Assembly: GCF_016428905.1 (NCBI RefSeq)
Contig: NZ_JAELTQ010000021.1
Span: forward strand, 1-49,745
Length of the DNA stretch: 49,745 nt
Direction of reading: 5' to 3'
DNA from: Dyella sp. ASV24
GTDB lineage: Bacteria; Pseudomonadota; Gammaproteobacteria; Xanthomonadales; Rhodanobacteraceae
Shown piece by piece: positions 1 through 7,893 of this stretch; position 1 is the stretch's first letter; every line of letters begins with the position of its first letter. The notes beneath the pieces were generated by a model that worked only from the letters and a program-made list of their open reading frames with translations, made no database searches and was not told where the DNA came from. A program made the translations under genes and the position numbers.

Positions 1-74
<74 letters not shown>

Positions 75-287
75 GCGCCTGACTGGCCGTCAGGTCAAGC
101 CGCGGGGCGCTCACGCAGGGCTTTGGGCGGCAAACCCTTCGGGCCGGGTCTGTTTGCCCGCCAGCCTTCGTCATCTCTCCGTCGTGTATTGACATACACT
201 CCTTCGCTCTTCCTTGACTGGCGCGCAAACAGCTCCCGGCGCGGGTCACAGGAAGGCACGAACCAGACTCTAGTGCAGGAAATCCTT
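75..287. other. Upstream region of pmbA, possibly a dispersed-repeat fragment
   Basis: I see no supported gene here. The stretch holds a small perfect dyad, GTGTAT-TGAC-ATACAC (184-199), whose centre includes a TTGACA hexamer (189-194), but there is no convincing -10 at 16-18 bases from it. The rest is GC-rich and, on the minus strand, reads as a proline/arginine-rich frame of the kind produced by dispersed non-coding repeats in xanthomonads. It cannot be resolved because the contig begins here. Confidence 0.4.
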
Positions 288-1640
288 GTGACCCAGCTGA
301 GCCCGACCCAAGACCGCAGCAACGACGAACTCGACCGCCTGGCCCAATTGGCCGAGGACGTGATTCGCCGGGCCCGCGCCGCCGGCGCCAGTCAGGCCGA
401 GGTTGCCGCCAGCATCGACACAGGCCTGAACGTGAATGTGCGCCTGGGCGAGGTGGAGACGGTAGAGCACACACGGGACCGCGGTTTCGGGCTCACCGTC
501 TATTTCGGCCAGCGCAAGGGCTCTGCCAGCACCGCCGACCTCAACCCCGACTCGATTCAGGCCACGCTGGAGCAGGCTTGCGCCATCGCCCGCTTCACCG
601 AGGAGGATCCGGCCGCCGGCCTGGCTGATGCTTCGCGCATGGCCACCCAGTTCCCCGACCTGGATCTGTGGCACCCGTGGCGTATCGAGACCGACGAAGC
701 CATTGAGCTGGGCAAGCAGATCGAAGACGCCGGACGCACGCATGCCGGCATCACCAACTCCGACGGCGCCAGCGTGCAGGCGGGTGAAAGCCTGGCCGTG
801 TACGCCAACTCGCATGGTTTCCTGGGTCGCGAGCGCGGTACACGCCATTCCCTGTCGCTTGCGCTTATCGCCGGTGACGATGACGGTATGCAGCGTGATT
901 ACTGGTACGACAGCGCGCGCTCGGCAGGCGACTTCATCAGCGCGCAGGCGCTGGGTGACAAAGCCGCGGAGCGGACGCTGGCGCGCATGGGCGCTCGCAA
1001 GCTCACCACGCGCCAATGCCCGGTGCTGTATACGCCGGACGTGGCGCGCGGGTTGATCGGGCACCTCCTCGGCGCGGTCAGTGGCGGCGCACTGTATCGC
1101 CGCGCCAGCTTCCTGCTGGACCACGCCGGGCAGCAGATCATGCCGTCGTGGATGAACATCGTGGAGCGCCCCTTCATCATGCGCGGACAGGGTTCCGGCT
1201 CGTTCGATGCGGAAGGCGTTGCCACCCGCGACAGTGCGCTGATCGAAAATGGCGTGCTCGCCCGCTACGTGCTGGGCAGCTACTCGGCGCGCAAGCTGGG
1301 GCTGGAATCCACCGGTAATGCGGGCGGCATCCACAACCTGATCGTCGAACCGGGCCAGGATGACTTCCAGGGCCTGCTCAAGTGCATGGGCACCGGCCTG
1401 GTGGTTACGGAAGTGATGGGGCAGGGCGTGTCCACGATCACGGGTGATTACTCGCGCGGCGCGGCCGGCTTCTGGGTGGAGAACGGCCAGATCGCCTATC
1501 CGGTGGAGGAAATCACCATCGCCGCCAACCTGCGCGACATGTACGCCAACATTGTGGCGTTGGGTTCGGACGTGGATCACCGTTCGCATCTGCTGACCGG
1601 CTCCATTCTGCTGGAGCAGATGACCATCGCGGGCGAGTGA
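288..1640 (+). CDS. pmbA: Metalloprotease PmbA (TldE), TldD/PmbA family
   Basis: PmbA (TldE) pairs with TldD, the subunit that carries the zinc site, to form a cytosolic heterodimeric protease; known roles include microcin B17 maturation and CcdA antitoxin turnover. The whole protein matches the PmbA/TldD architecture, with the Gly-rich C-terminal segments around GQGSGSFDAEG and GDYSRGAAGFWVENG. It lacks the HExxxH motif, as expected for the PmbA rather than the TldD subunit. The start chosen is GTG at 288: an AGGA box at 277-280 precedes it at good spacing, and it gives 450 aa, the length of the E. coli protein. An in-frame GTG at 60 lies in adapter sequence and is not real. tldD is not in this window. 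Confidence 0.93.
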   Translation: MTQLSPTQDRSNDELDRLAQLAEDVIRRARAAGASQAEVAASIDTGLNVNVRLGEVETVEHTRDRGFGLTVYFGQRKGSASTADLNPDSIQATLEQACAIARFTEEDPAAGLADASRMATQFPDLDLWHPWRIETDEAIELGKQIEDAGRTHAGITNSDGASVQAGESLAVYANSHGFLGRERGTRHSLSLALIAGDDDGMQRDYWYDSARSAGDFISAQALGDKAAERTLARMGARKLTTRQCPVLYTPDVARGLIGHLLGAVSGGALYRRASFLLDHAGQQIMPSWMNIVERPFIMRGQGSGSFDAEGVATRDSALIENGVLARYVLGSYSARKLGLESTGNAGGIHNLIVEPGQDDFQGLLKCMGTGLVVTEVMGQGVSTITGDYSRGAAGFWVENGQIAYPVEEITIAANLRDMYANIVALGSDVDHRSHLLTGSILLEQMTIAGE

Positions 1641-1707
1641 GGCCCGCAACGGGCGCCAGGACTACTGACACCGGTAAACCGGGCGGACACTTGCTAGGAT
1701 CAGTGCC

Positions 1708-1724
1708 GTCAGCCAAGGGCTGAC
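1708..1724 (+). terminator. Small hairpin between pmbA and the DUF4870 gene
   Basis: A perfect 7-bp inverted repeat GTCAGCC-AAG-GGCTGAC lies 68 bases after the pmbA stop. No U-tract follows, so it could be a weak terminator or part of the leader of the next gene. Confidence 0.3.
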
Positions 1725-1762
1725 CGTGCAAGACAGGCATTTACGACACAGGAGAAGTGCGC

Positions 1763-2200
1763 ATGAGCGTCCCGCCCGAGTCCGTCGTACCGCCGCCGTC
1801 GAACGGTCCTACCGCACCGTCCGATCTCCCTTCTGCCCAGGAGCGCCAGTGGGCGATGTTTGCCCACTTGTCCGCCTTGTTGGGTCTCATCCTCACCGGG
1901 CACTGGCTCGGCTGGGGTTGTTTCCTGGGACCGCTGATCATCTGGTTGGTGAAGAAGGATTCCATGCCCTTCGTGGATGATCAGGCCAAGGAGGCGCTGA
2001 ACTTCAACATCACCGTCGCGATCGTGTTCTTCGCGCTCTTCGTGCTTACTCTGATCACGCTGGGACTTGGCGTGCTGGTTGCGATCCCGGTCGGTACGGT
2101 GGTCGGCGTAGCCTGGTTGGTGTTCGTCATCATCGCCGCTATTCGCGCGAACGAAGGCGTGCGCTATCGCTATCCATACACCTTGCGACTGATTGGTTAG
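1763..2200 (+). CDS. DUF4870 domain membrane protein
   Basis: A 145-aa small integral membrane protein. After a Pro/Ser-rich N-terminus of about 25 residues comes the recognisable DUF4870 pattern: a helix around FAHLSALLGLI, then a Gly/Trp-rich turn, then the conserved segment with FVDDQAKEALNFNI, then two strongly hydrophobic segments and a short basic tail ending in the YPYTLRLI-type motif typical of the family. The function of DUF4870 is not established. The start at ATG 1763 has GGAG at 1751-1754; an in-frame GTG six bases earlier would sit too close to it. It is a separate unit from pmbA (122-bp gap) and converges on the next gene across a shared terminator. Confidence 0.85.
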   Translation: MSVPPESVVPPPSNGPTAPSDLPSAQERQWAMFAHLSALLGLILTGHWLGWGCFLGPLIIWLVKKDSMPFVDDQAKEALNFNITVAIVFFALFVLTLITLGLGVLVAIPVGTVVGVAWLVFVIIAAIRANEGVRYRYPYTLRLIG

Positions 2201-2211
2201 GCCACTTCGCG

Positions 2212-2237
2212 AAAAGGCGGCCTGCAGGCTGCCTTTT
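2212..2237. terminator. Bidirectional terminator
   Basis: The stem AAAAGGCGGCC / GGCTGCCTTTT (one G-U pair) with loop TGCA is flanked by A-runs on one side and T-runs on the other, and lies between the convergent DUF4870 gene and the Gly-rich protein gene. Confidence 0.8.
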
Positions 2238-2242
2238 CCTTC

Positions 2243-2998
2243 TCAGTGCAGCCCCACGTAGGTGCGTTTAAAAGTCACCGGCTGTTCTAGCGTGGGTACT
2301 TTCCATGCACCCGTGACGACCATCTGCGCACCACCGGGCGTCATCGCCCAGGTCTGGTCGAGTTGGGTACCATCGGCGTAGCGGATGTTTACCGTCAGCT
2401 GACCGTTGTCCACATGGCCGCGCACCATCGCGTTGCCGTTGAGTGTCTGTCGAGCCACGCCATCCAGCTTGCCGGTGAGCTGGTCACCGTTGTCCAGGCG
2501 GATCTGGAAGGTCTTGTCGTCCTGCTGCACGAGCAGCACGGAGTCGGCTTTCAGTGTAGGCGGCATCGGGTAGCTGGCCGTCGCGATCGGGTCTTTGTCG
2601 CTGCTGGTGGGCTTGCTGCCGCTGTTGTCGCCATGCCGGCCGTGCCCGCCACCGCCCATCCCGCCGCCACCGCCGTGGCCGCCCATGCCCCCGCCGCCCA
2701 TGCCGCCCCCACCACCGCCCATGCCTCCATGGCGGCCACCGCCATTGCCGCTACGGGCGGGAGTAGCGCTGGATGACGACGACGCCGGCGTGGCCTGCTG
2801 GCTGGCCAGCTCCTTGCGCGCTTCCACACGCATGGCGGCGGTCAGGGCATCGGATGTGTCGCTGTTGCGATCATCCAGACGCCAGGCGCCGGTGAAGTCG
2901 GTGTTCTGGGCAGCGACGGCCGTGCCGGCAAGCAGCAGTGCAGCGATGGCGCTTGCGAGGCCAACACGCGAACGACGTGCGAAACAAAGTAAGGGCAT
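2243..2998 (-). CDS. Secreted protein with Gly/His/Met-rich low-complexity region
   Basis: A 251-aa exported protein of no family I recognise. It has an N-terminal signal peptide (basic start, hydrophobic stretch to about residue 28, cleavage near AVA-AQ). A conserved-looking segment around FTGAWRLDDRNSD resembles the opening of other small periplasmic xanthomonad proteins. Residues of roughly 85-125 are almost only Gly, His and Met (runs of GGGG, GGM, GGH, GRHG), and then comes a C-terminal beta-rich domain of about 110 residues with alternating polar/hydrophobic strands. The middle region could bind soft metals such as Cu or Ni, which is only an inference from composition. It is a single-gene unit ending at a good terminator. 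Confidence 0.75.
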   Translation of the reverse strand: MPLLCFARRSRVGLASAIAALLLAGTAVAAQNTDFTGAWRLDDRNSDTSDALTAAMRVEARKELASQQATPASSSSSATPARSGNGGGRHGGMGGGGGGMGGGGMGGHGGGGGMGGGGHGRHGDNSGSKPTSSDKDPIATASYPMPPTLKADSVLLVQQDDKTFQIRLDNGDQLTGKLDGVARQTLNGNAMVRGHVDNGQLTVNIRYADGTQLDQTWAMTPGGAQMVVTGAWKVPTLEQPVTFKRTYVGLH

Positions 2999-3029
2999 GG
3001 CAACCGGAACGATGAGGGGCGTGACCCTT

Positions 3030-3042
3030 TGGAAACGTTCCA
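3030..3042. promoter_or_regulatory. Short dyad upstream of the Gly-rich protein gene
   Basis: TGGAA-ACG-TTCCA is a perfect 5-bp-arm dyad 32 bases before the start of the Gly/His/Met-rich protein. It resembles transcription-factor half-sites but is short enough to be chance. Confidence 0.25.
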
Positions 3043-3110
3043 GTGCAGTCGTTGTTGACGCGTCGTCAGTGAGGCGTAAGCGTCAAATGGACCAATCGTG
3101 CGCCGCGGCG

Positions 3111-4031
3111 CTATTTCAGACGCGCTGCGGCGTAGCGGGCCAGTTCTTCCAGCAGTGCACCACGTTGGCCAAAGGGGGCAATGGCATCCATGGCCTCCTG
3201 CGTGAGGTGTTCAAGATGCCTGCGGGACGCATCCATGCCGATGATGGACGGGAAGGTGGGCTTGTCTGCCGCCGCATCTTTGCCCGCCGTCTTGCCTAGC
3301 ACTGCCGACTCGCCTTCGACGTCCAGAATGTCGTCACGCACCTGGAACGCCAAGCCCACCGCGTGGCCGTAGCGATCGAGTGCAGCCAGGTCTTCCGGCG
3401 ATGCATCGGCGGCAAGGCCGCCAAGCTGCACGGCAGCGCGAATCAGTGCGCCCGTCTTGCAGCCATGCATGAATTCCAGCTCGGTCAATGTGAGCTTGCG
3501 GCCCACCGCCGCAAGGTCCAGGGCCTGGCCGCCCGCCATGCCGTCCGCACCGCAGGCGCGACCCAGCACGCGCAGCATTTCCACGCAGCGTACGGGCGGC
3601 ACACCCGCGTCCACGTCATGCGCCAGCAGTTCGAACGCCAATGCCTGCAGCGCGTCGCCAGCAAGAATCGCCATGGCTTCGCCGAACACGATGTGGCAGG
3701 TGGGGCGGCCGCGGCGCATGGCATCGTCATCCATGGCCGGCAGGTCGTCGTGCACCAGCGAGTAGGCATGGATCAGCTCGACCGCCACGGCGGGTGCATC
3801 CAGCCGCTGGCTGCTTTCTCCGAGTGCATGACCGGCGGCATAGACCAGCAGCGGACGCAGACGCTTGCCGCCGCCGAGCACGGCATAACGCATCGCCTGG
3901 TGGAGTTCCACGGGGGCGGTGTCGGCGGGGGGGAGCGAGCTGACAAGCGCCTCTTCAGCGCGGGCGATCAGCGACTTGAGCTGGGTGCCAAGCTCAAACG
4001 GGTTCAAAGGGTTCGGCAGTGTCTGGGGCAT
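3111..4031 (-). CDS. ispA: Farnesyl diphosphate synthase (geranyltranstransferase)
   Basis: This enzyme condenses IPP with DMAPP and GPP to make farnesyl diphosphate in the cytosol, feeding undecaprenyl phosphate and quinone synthesis. The first Asp-rich motif is DDLPAMDD (about residues 95-102), preceded by HAYSLVH exactly as in short-chain bacterial FPP synthases. The second is DDILD (about 233-237), and the GGGKRLRP substrate motif is near residue 53. The ATG at 4031 gives 306 aa, slightly longer than the usual 295-300; it overlaps the end of xseB by 38 bases and has no clear Shine-Dalgarno, so the start is less certain (an upstream ATG at 4067 is also in frame). The xseB-ispA order is the common proteobacterial one; dxs, often next, is not adjacent here. 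Confidence 0.93.
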   Translation of the reverse strand: MPQTLPNPLNPFELGTQLKSLIARAEEALVSSLPPADTAPVELHQAMRYAVLGGGKRLRPLLVYAAGHALGESSQRLDAPAVAVELIHAYSLVHDDLPAMDDDAMRRGRPTCHIVFGEAMAILAGDALQALAFELLAHDVDAGVPPVRCVEMLRVLGRACGADGMAGGQALDLAAVGRKLTLTELEFMHGCKTGALIRAAVQLGGLAADASPEDLAALDRYGHAVGLAFQVRDDILDVEGESAVLGKTAGKDAAADKPTFPSIIGMDASRRHLEHLTQEAMDAIAPFGQRGALLEELARYAAARLK

Positions 4032-4242
4032 CGGGGTCGAGCAGCATTCGTACGCGTAGCTCGGCATTTTCCAATGCCTGTTGGCAATGGCGGTAGAGGC
4101 CGATGCCGCGCTCGAAAGAGGACAGGGATTCGTCCAGGCTCAGCTCGCCACCTTCCATACGCGCGACCAACTGCTCGAGTTCGTCCAGCGAGTGTTCGAA
4201 ATCAGCAGCGGGAGCGACGGGGGCGGATGCAGACTTGGCCAT
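3994..4242 (-). CDS. xseB: Exodeoxyribonuclease VII small subunit
   Basis: XseB is the small subunit of exonuclease VII, which with XseA degrades single-stranded DNA in the cytosol. The 82-aa protein has the helical core typical of the family ([26 protein letters not shown], then [15 protein letters not shown]), preceded by a short Ala/Pro-rich leader. The ATG at 4242 was preferred over a TTG three codons upstream; neither has a strong ribosome site. The gene overlaps ispA and is probably co-transcribed and translationally coupled with it. xseA is not in the window. Confidence 0.92.
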   Translation of the reverse strand: MAKSASAPVAPAADFEHSLDELEQLVARMEGGELSLDESLSSFERGIGLYRHCQQALENAELRVRMLLDPDAPDTAEPFEPV

Positions 4243-4324
4243 GGCCCGCAAAACTAACGCAGGGGCCGTGCGGAATCAATCCGCGTAGGTAGAGCGTCGC
4301 GGTTACCCTGCGACAACAGGGCGG

Positions 4325-5608
4325 TCACCAGGCCGCTTGCCAGCGGGGCCGGGCGTCGCCCAGTAGGGCTGCGCCCCGCTCGGTAAGCCAGCGATCACCC
4401 ACGCCGATCAGTTCGTTCCCCACGAACAAAAGGGGGCAGGCCACCCGCCTCCACGGAGGCATGCCGCTTTGCTGAAACAGGTCGCGCAGCTCGCGCGTAT
4501 GCGCGTCTCCCGCCGGGCGCAGGCGTTCGCCACCCTGGCGCAGGCGCACGGTCAGCGCCCCGTCCAGTCGTGCGGGAGGGTCGAGCAGCAGGCTTCCACC
4601 ATCCGGGAGGGCCAAGGGTTCACCGCGCCACTCCGCCTCCCATAGCGGGTCCACCACGTGCTGAGGTGGAAGTGCCCATAGCCGGTTTTTCCAGACATGC
4701 ACTTCGGCGCCAGGCCAGCGGATGCAGGGCAACTGGCCGTCGCGGGCCAGGCATTGGCGCTCGATCTGCTCGCGTTGCGCCGTGGTAGGCGCGGTGAGTC
4801 CACGCGAGTGCAGCCAGTCGTCAAGCAGGGGGTGACGCAAGGCAGGTGTGAGCGCGAGCCAGCCGGCGGCGTCGAGGCTGCCACTGGACGGGTCGAGCAG
4901 GTGGGTTTGAGCCGCGCGCCACTGGTGTTCCAACGCCTCGCTGGCGGAGCGGTGGAGGCGCGCGCTATGGATGATCGATTCCACTGCTTGTGGCCAATGC
5001 TGGCTCAGGCGCGGCAGGATGTCGTGACGGAGGAAATTCCGCGAAAGACGCGCATCATGGTTCGATGGATCGTCGATGCAGGGGAGCGCCTGCTGTTCCA
5101 CGTAACGGCGCAGAACATCGCGCGGTGTATCCAGCAAGGGGCGCCAGAGCAGTCCGTCACCGAGACGTCGCGTGGCACGCATGCCGCCAAGGCCTTCGGG
5201 GCCGGCGCCACGCAGTAATTTCAGCAGCACGGTTTCTGCCTGATCGTCGCGGTGATGCGCCAGCACTAGCCGCTCGCCTTTTTGCAGCGATGCAGCGAAC
5301 GCGCGGTAGCGCGCATCGCGCGCCGCGGCCTCCAAGCCGTAGCCGCGCGCATGATCAACATCCACCCGTAGCACCAGGCACGGCACACCCCATTCGCCGG
5401 CCAGTTGGCGGCAGTGTTCGGCCCATGCATGGCTCTCGGCGTGCAGGCCGTGATCGACGTGCAGGGCGCGCAATTCGCGCGTCTGTGGCAGCTGCGCCAG
5501 CGCATGCAGCAAGGCAGTGGAATCGGGGCCGCCGCTGTAGGCGACGCATAACGGGCCGTCCGGGTGCGCTTGCAGCGCGTCGCGCAGGGTCTGGCTCAGT
5601 TCATTCAC
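4325..5608 (-). CDS. tilS: tRNA(Ile)-lysidine synthase TilS
   Basis: TilS converts C34 of the CAU-anticodon isoleucine tRNA to lysidine using ATP and lysine, so that the tRNA reads AUA; it is essential in most bacteria. The PP-loop SGGPDS is at residues 25-30, followed by the HVDHGLH segment and the HHRDDQAET region of the N-terminal nucleotide-binding domain. The C-terminal substrate-binding domains follow, ending around the GERLRPAGDAHTRELRDLFQ and PPWRR segments typical of the tRNA-binding domain. At 427 aa it has full length. Its start overlaps the stop of the upstream NYN gene by 8 bases, implying coupling. Confidence 0.95.
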   Translation of the reverse strand: MNELSQTLRDALQAHPDGPLCVAYSGGPDSTALLHALAQLPQTRELRALHVDHGLHAESHAWAEHCRQLAGEWGVPCLVLRVDVDHARGYGLEAAARDARYRAFAASLQKGERLVLAHHRDDQAETVLLKLLRGAGPEGLGGMRATRRLGDGLLWRPLLDTPRDVLRRYVEQQALPCIDDPSNHDARLSRNFLRHDILPRLSQHWPQAVESIIHSARLHRSASEALEHQWRAAQTHLLDPSSGSLDAAGWLALTPALRHPLLDDWLHSRGLTAPTTAQREQIERQCLARDGQLPCIRWPGAEVHVWKNRLWALPPQHVVDPLWEAEWRGEPLALPDGGSLLLDPPARLDGALTVRLRQGGERLRPAGDAHTRELRDLFQQSGMPPWRRVACPLLFVGNELIGVGDRWLTERGAALLGDARPRWQAAW

Positions 5609-6356
5609 GGGCGGTGGCTTTCTTGCTCTTGTTGCGCACGTAGATCACCTTGGGGCGACCTTCGCCCGGGCTGCGGCGATCCATCTCGAATAGCGTGGTG
5701 GCGGTGATCAGTTCGCTGAGCTTGGCGTAGCCGTAACTGCGTGCGTCGAAGTTGGGGCGCTGCTTGGTGACGATGGAGCCGACGCCGCTCAAGGTTGCCC
5801 AGCCGTCGTCGTCCGATGCCGCGCCTACCGCGTTGCGGAGAAGGTTTACCAAGCTGGAATCCTGTTTGAGCTGCGCGGCAGTGCGTGGTTTGAGCGGCTG
5901 CTCTTCATCAGGTTTGGCGACCAGGATATCGGTGTAGATGAACTTGTCGCAGGCGGCCACGAACGGGTCAGGCGTTTTGCGTTCGCCAAAGCCGTAGACG
6001 ATGAGGCCGGACTCACGGATGCGCGCGGCCAGTCGCGTGAAGTCGCTGTCACTGGAGACGATGCAGAAACCATCGAAGCGGCCGGAATACAGCAGATCCA
6101 TCGCGTCGATGATCATGGCCGAATCGGTGGCATTCTTGCCGCTGGTGTAGCCGAACTGCTGGATGGGCTGGATCGACTGCGTAAGCAATTGTTCCTTCCA
6201 ACCCTTGAGGTGATTGGACGTCCAATCACCATAGGCTCGCTTCACATGCGCCGTGCCGTACTTGGCGACTTCGGCAAGCAACGCCTCGGCGATGGTCGGC
6301 TGTGCATTGTCCGCGTCGATGAGAACGGCGAGTTTGGTGGCGTGTTCGCTGGCCAT
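5601..6356 (-). CDS. NYN domain (LabA/PIN-like) protein with C-terminal LOTUS domain
   Basis: A predicted ribonuclease-like protein. The N-terminal NYN (PIN-fold) domain spans about residues 8-145: the first Asp cluster is LIDADN (D14, D16), D78 sits in NATDSAM, and the SSDSDF signature carries D103 and D105, together forming the usual acidic metal-binding pocket. Residues of about 165-245 match an OST-HTH/LOTUS winged-helix domain, a module that binds RNA (including G-quadruplex RNA) in eukaryotes. The substrate in bacteria is unknown. The gene sits directly upstream of tilS with an 8-base overlap, which hints at a role in tRNA or RNA metabolism; that is inference. The family is widespread in proteobacteria, so the protein is conserved-hypothetical rather than unique. 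Confidence 0.88.
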   Translation of the reverse strand: MASEHATKLAVLIDADNAQPTIAEALLAEVAKYGTAHVKRAYGDWTSNHLKGWKEQLLTQSIQPIQQFGYTSGKNATDSAMIIDAMDLLYSGRFDGFCIVSSDSDFTRLAARIRESGLIVYGFGERKTPDPFVAACDKFIYTDILVAKPDEEQPLKPRTAAQLKQDSSLVNLLRNAVGAASDDDGWATLSGVGSIVTKQRPNFDARSYGYAKLSELITATTLFEMDRRSPGEGRPKVIYVRNKSKKATARE

Positions 6357-6421
6357 GTCGGCCTCCGCTGTGACAGGCGGCGCCGATCATAACGCGTTGG
6401 GGTGGCAAGCCGTGGCAAAGA

Positions 6422-6445
6422 CAGCCCCGGCCGATGCCGGGGCTG
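6422..6445 (-). terminator. Terminator downstream of the NHL protein gene
   Basis: A perfect 10-bp stem CAGCCCCGGC / GCCGGGGCTG with loop CGAT; on the minus strand it is followed by TCTTTG, a weak U-tract. It separates the NHL gene from the NYN-tilS unit. Confidence 0.65.
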
Positions 6446-6474
6446 CGAAGCGGTGTCCTTTCGAGCTTGTCGAC

Positions 6475-7548
6475 TCAGAATGGCGGTGTAAGCCCCGTGA
6501 AGTCGCCGATCACTTTGGCATCGTAAGGACCATTCAACTCGTTGAAGCTGCTGCCCGGCACATTGAGCGCACCCTGCTGAAACACGATCTTGCCAGCGTG
6601 GTTGATTTCAATGACGCGATCATTGAACTGGTCGCTGATCAGCGTATCGCCATTGCGCAGGCGCACCGCGCGCGTCGGTAAGGGTGATGGGTTGCTTCCG
6701 GGTTGGGTGTTGGTGAAGTACTGCCATACCGTGTGGTCGCTGCCGTTCACTTCCACGATGCGGTTGTTGTTGGAGTCGGAAATCAAGGTATCGCCGTTGG
6801 GCAGGCGACTAGCGAACGCGGCGCCGCTGACGGTGCCCTGATCGGTAAAGGTCTTGAGGATCTGCCCGCCGGTGGTGATCTCGATCACGCGGTTATTGTT
6901 TTCGTCGGCAATCAGCACATGCCCGTTGTTGAGCACTTCCGCGCTGTTGGGATTGTTGAGCTGATTGGGGCCGATACCGGATACGCCAGTGGTGCCGTAC
7001 TGCCACACGATCTGATGATTGATGTTGACCAGGATGACGCGCTGGTTGCCTTGGTCCGTTATCAGCACATGAGGGCCCTCGTGCCCGGGGAAGCTGATGA
7101 GGAAGAGTGAGTGCACCGGCGTATTGAGTTGGTTGGGCCCCGCGCCGGTGACGCCCGCCTGGCCGTATTGCCAGATGATGTTTCCCGCCGGGTCAACAAA
7201 GAAAACCCGGTTGTCGGGGCAACCATTCACCGTGTCGCTACAGCCTGGCAGACCGGGTGGCGTACCCGTACCGGCCATCAGGGTAAGGGGGCCGATGCGC
7301 TCGGCATCATTGACGCCGACGATGCTGTGCGGGCCGGGCAGGTCCGAGCCATTGCCGAATGCCCAGAGGACGCGGTGCGTGGCCGGGTTGACCTCGATCA
7401 CCCGGTTGTTGAACTGGTCTGCGATGAGGATGTGCCCCTCGGACTGTGCGTGGGCTGGCGGTGATGTTGCCGTGCCGGCCAATGCGATCGCGCTGGCGGC
7501 GGCCAGGACGAAGAGGGGCGGCCTGGGTCGAAACTGGAAGAGAGCCAT
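6475..7548 (-). CDS. Exported NHL-repeat beta-propeller protein
   Basis: A 357-aa protein with a clear signal peptide (hydrophobic core LAAASAIALAGTA, cleavage near AHA-QS). The mature part is built of NHL-type blades, seen as five copies of a [VT]LI-[AST]D-x-x-N-x-R-[VI] motif near residues 40, 163, 211, 257 and 303. These alternate with IxWQYG-type strands (IIWQYG, IVWQYG, TVWQYF), so a five- or six-bladed propeller is likely. Such proteins act as binding scaffolds or as lyase-like enzymes; no catalytic residues can be assigned. The start has an excellent GGAGGTG ribosome site. A long leader with an unusual inverted repeat lies upstream (7588-7640). It is flanked by terminators and appears to be an insertion into the accA-tilS order. 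Confidence 0.85.
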   Translation of the reverse strand: MALFQFRPRPPLFVLAAASAIALAGTATSPPAHAQSEGHILIADQFNNRVIEVNPATHRVLWAFGNGSDLPGPHSIVGVNDAERIGPLTLMAGTGTPPGLPGCSDTVNGCPDNRVFFVDPAGNIIWQYGQAGVTGAGPNQLNTPVHSLFLISFPGHEGPHVLITDQGNQRVILVNINHQIVWQYGTTGVSGIGPNQLNNPNSAEVLNNGHVLIADENNNRVIEITTGGQILKTFTDQGTVSGAAFASRLPNGDTLISDSNNNRIVEVNGSDHTVWQYFTNTQPGSNPSPLPTRAVRLRNGDTLISDQFNDRVIEINHAGKIVFQQGALNVPGSSFNELNGPYDAKVIGDFTGLTPPF

Positions 7549-7587
7549 GTTCTGACACCTCCGTATCGATGCGGGATAGCGGAATCA

Positions 7588-7640
7588 GAGGGTGTCATCG
7601 GCCCACACCTGTAGCCGCCCGGTGGAGCAGGGACACCCTC
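7588..7640 (-). promoter_or_regulatory. Structured 5' leader of the NHL gene
   Basis: GAGGGTGTC (7588-7596) and GACACCCTC (7632-7640) form a perfect 9-bp stem enclosing 35 bases. The inner part can form a smaller CCACC/GGTGTGG helix. The stem ends 39 bases before the NHL start codon. The 345-base interval 7549-7893 contains no supported gene; besides this structure and the hairpin at 7851-7882 it has a further weak pairing (CCTCGCC/GGCGAGG). I could not match the leader to a known riboswitch consensus. Confidence 0.4.
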
Positions 7641-7850
7641 CGGATCAGTCGCCGCGGGCTGCGACCCGTCAAGCGCTTCCTGCGGCTGGATCACCCACGG
7701 CGGCGGGCAAGGTTTGTCTGCCTCGCCCATGGTGAGTGCCCTGAATCAGGCTTTTGGTTTAATGGCGAGGGCCACGCGGCAAGGTGCGATGAATAATCGT
7801 CCTCCGGCGATGCGGAGGATCCTCGCGGCTGGCTTATCGCGGGGTGGTGT

Positions 7851-7882
7851 GACGGGGATGTTCCCTGGCGGGAATCCCCGTC
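7851..7882 (-). terminator. Hairpin downstream of accA
   Basis: GACGGGGA-(TG)-TTCCC-TGGC-GGGAA-TCCCCGTC forms a long, nearly perfect stem 12 bases after the accA stop codon. There is no U-run on the minus strand, so it may act with Rho or as an RNA-stabilising 3' end. Confidence 0.5.
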
Positions 7883-7893
7883 GTGCCCCGGAT

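Noticed and set aside
95-322. Minus-strand frame upstream of pmbA
   Set aside because: No ribosome site or known domain; the composition is that of a repeat or antisense frame.
2595-3299. Proline-rich plus-strand frame opposite the Gly-rich protein
   Set aside because: It is the complement of the glycine-rich coding repeat; the minus-strand frame has a signal peptide, a sensible C-terminal domain and a terminator.
7549-7893. Known riboswitch (c-di-GMP-I, TPP, glycine, SAH, guanidine) upstream of the NHL gene
   Set aside because: Short stretches such as GACAAACC look similar, but the conserved cores of these classes cannot be completed; only an unclassified structure is supported.
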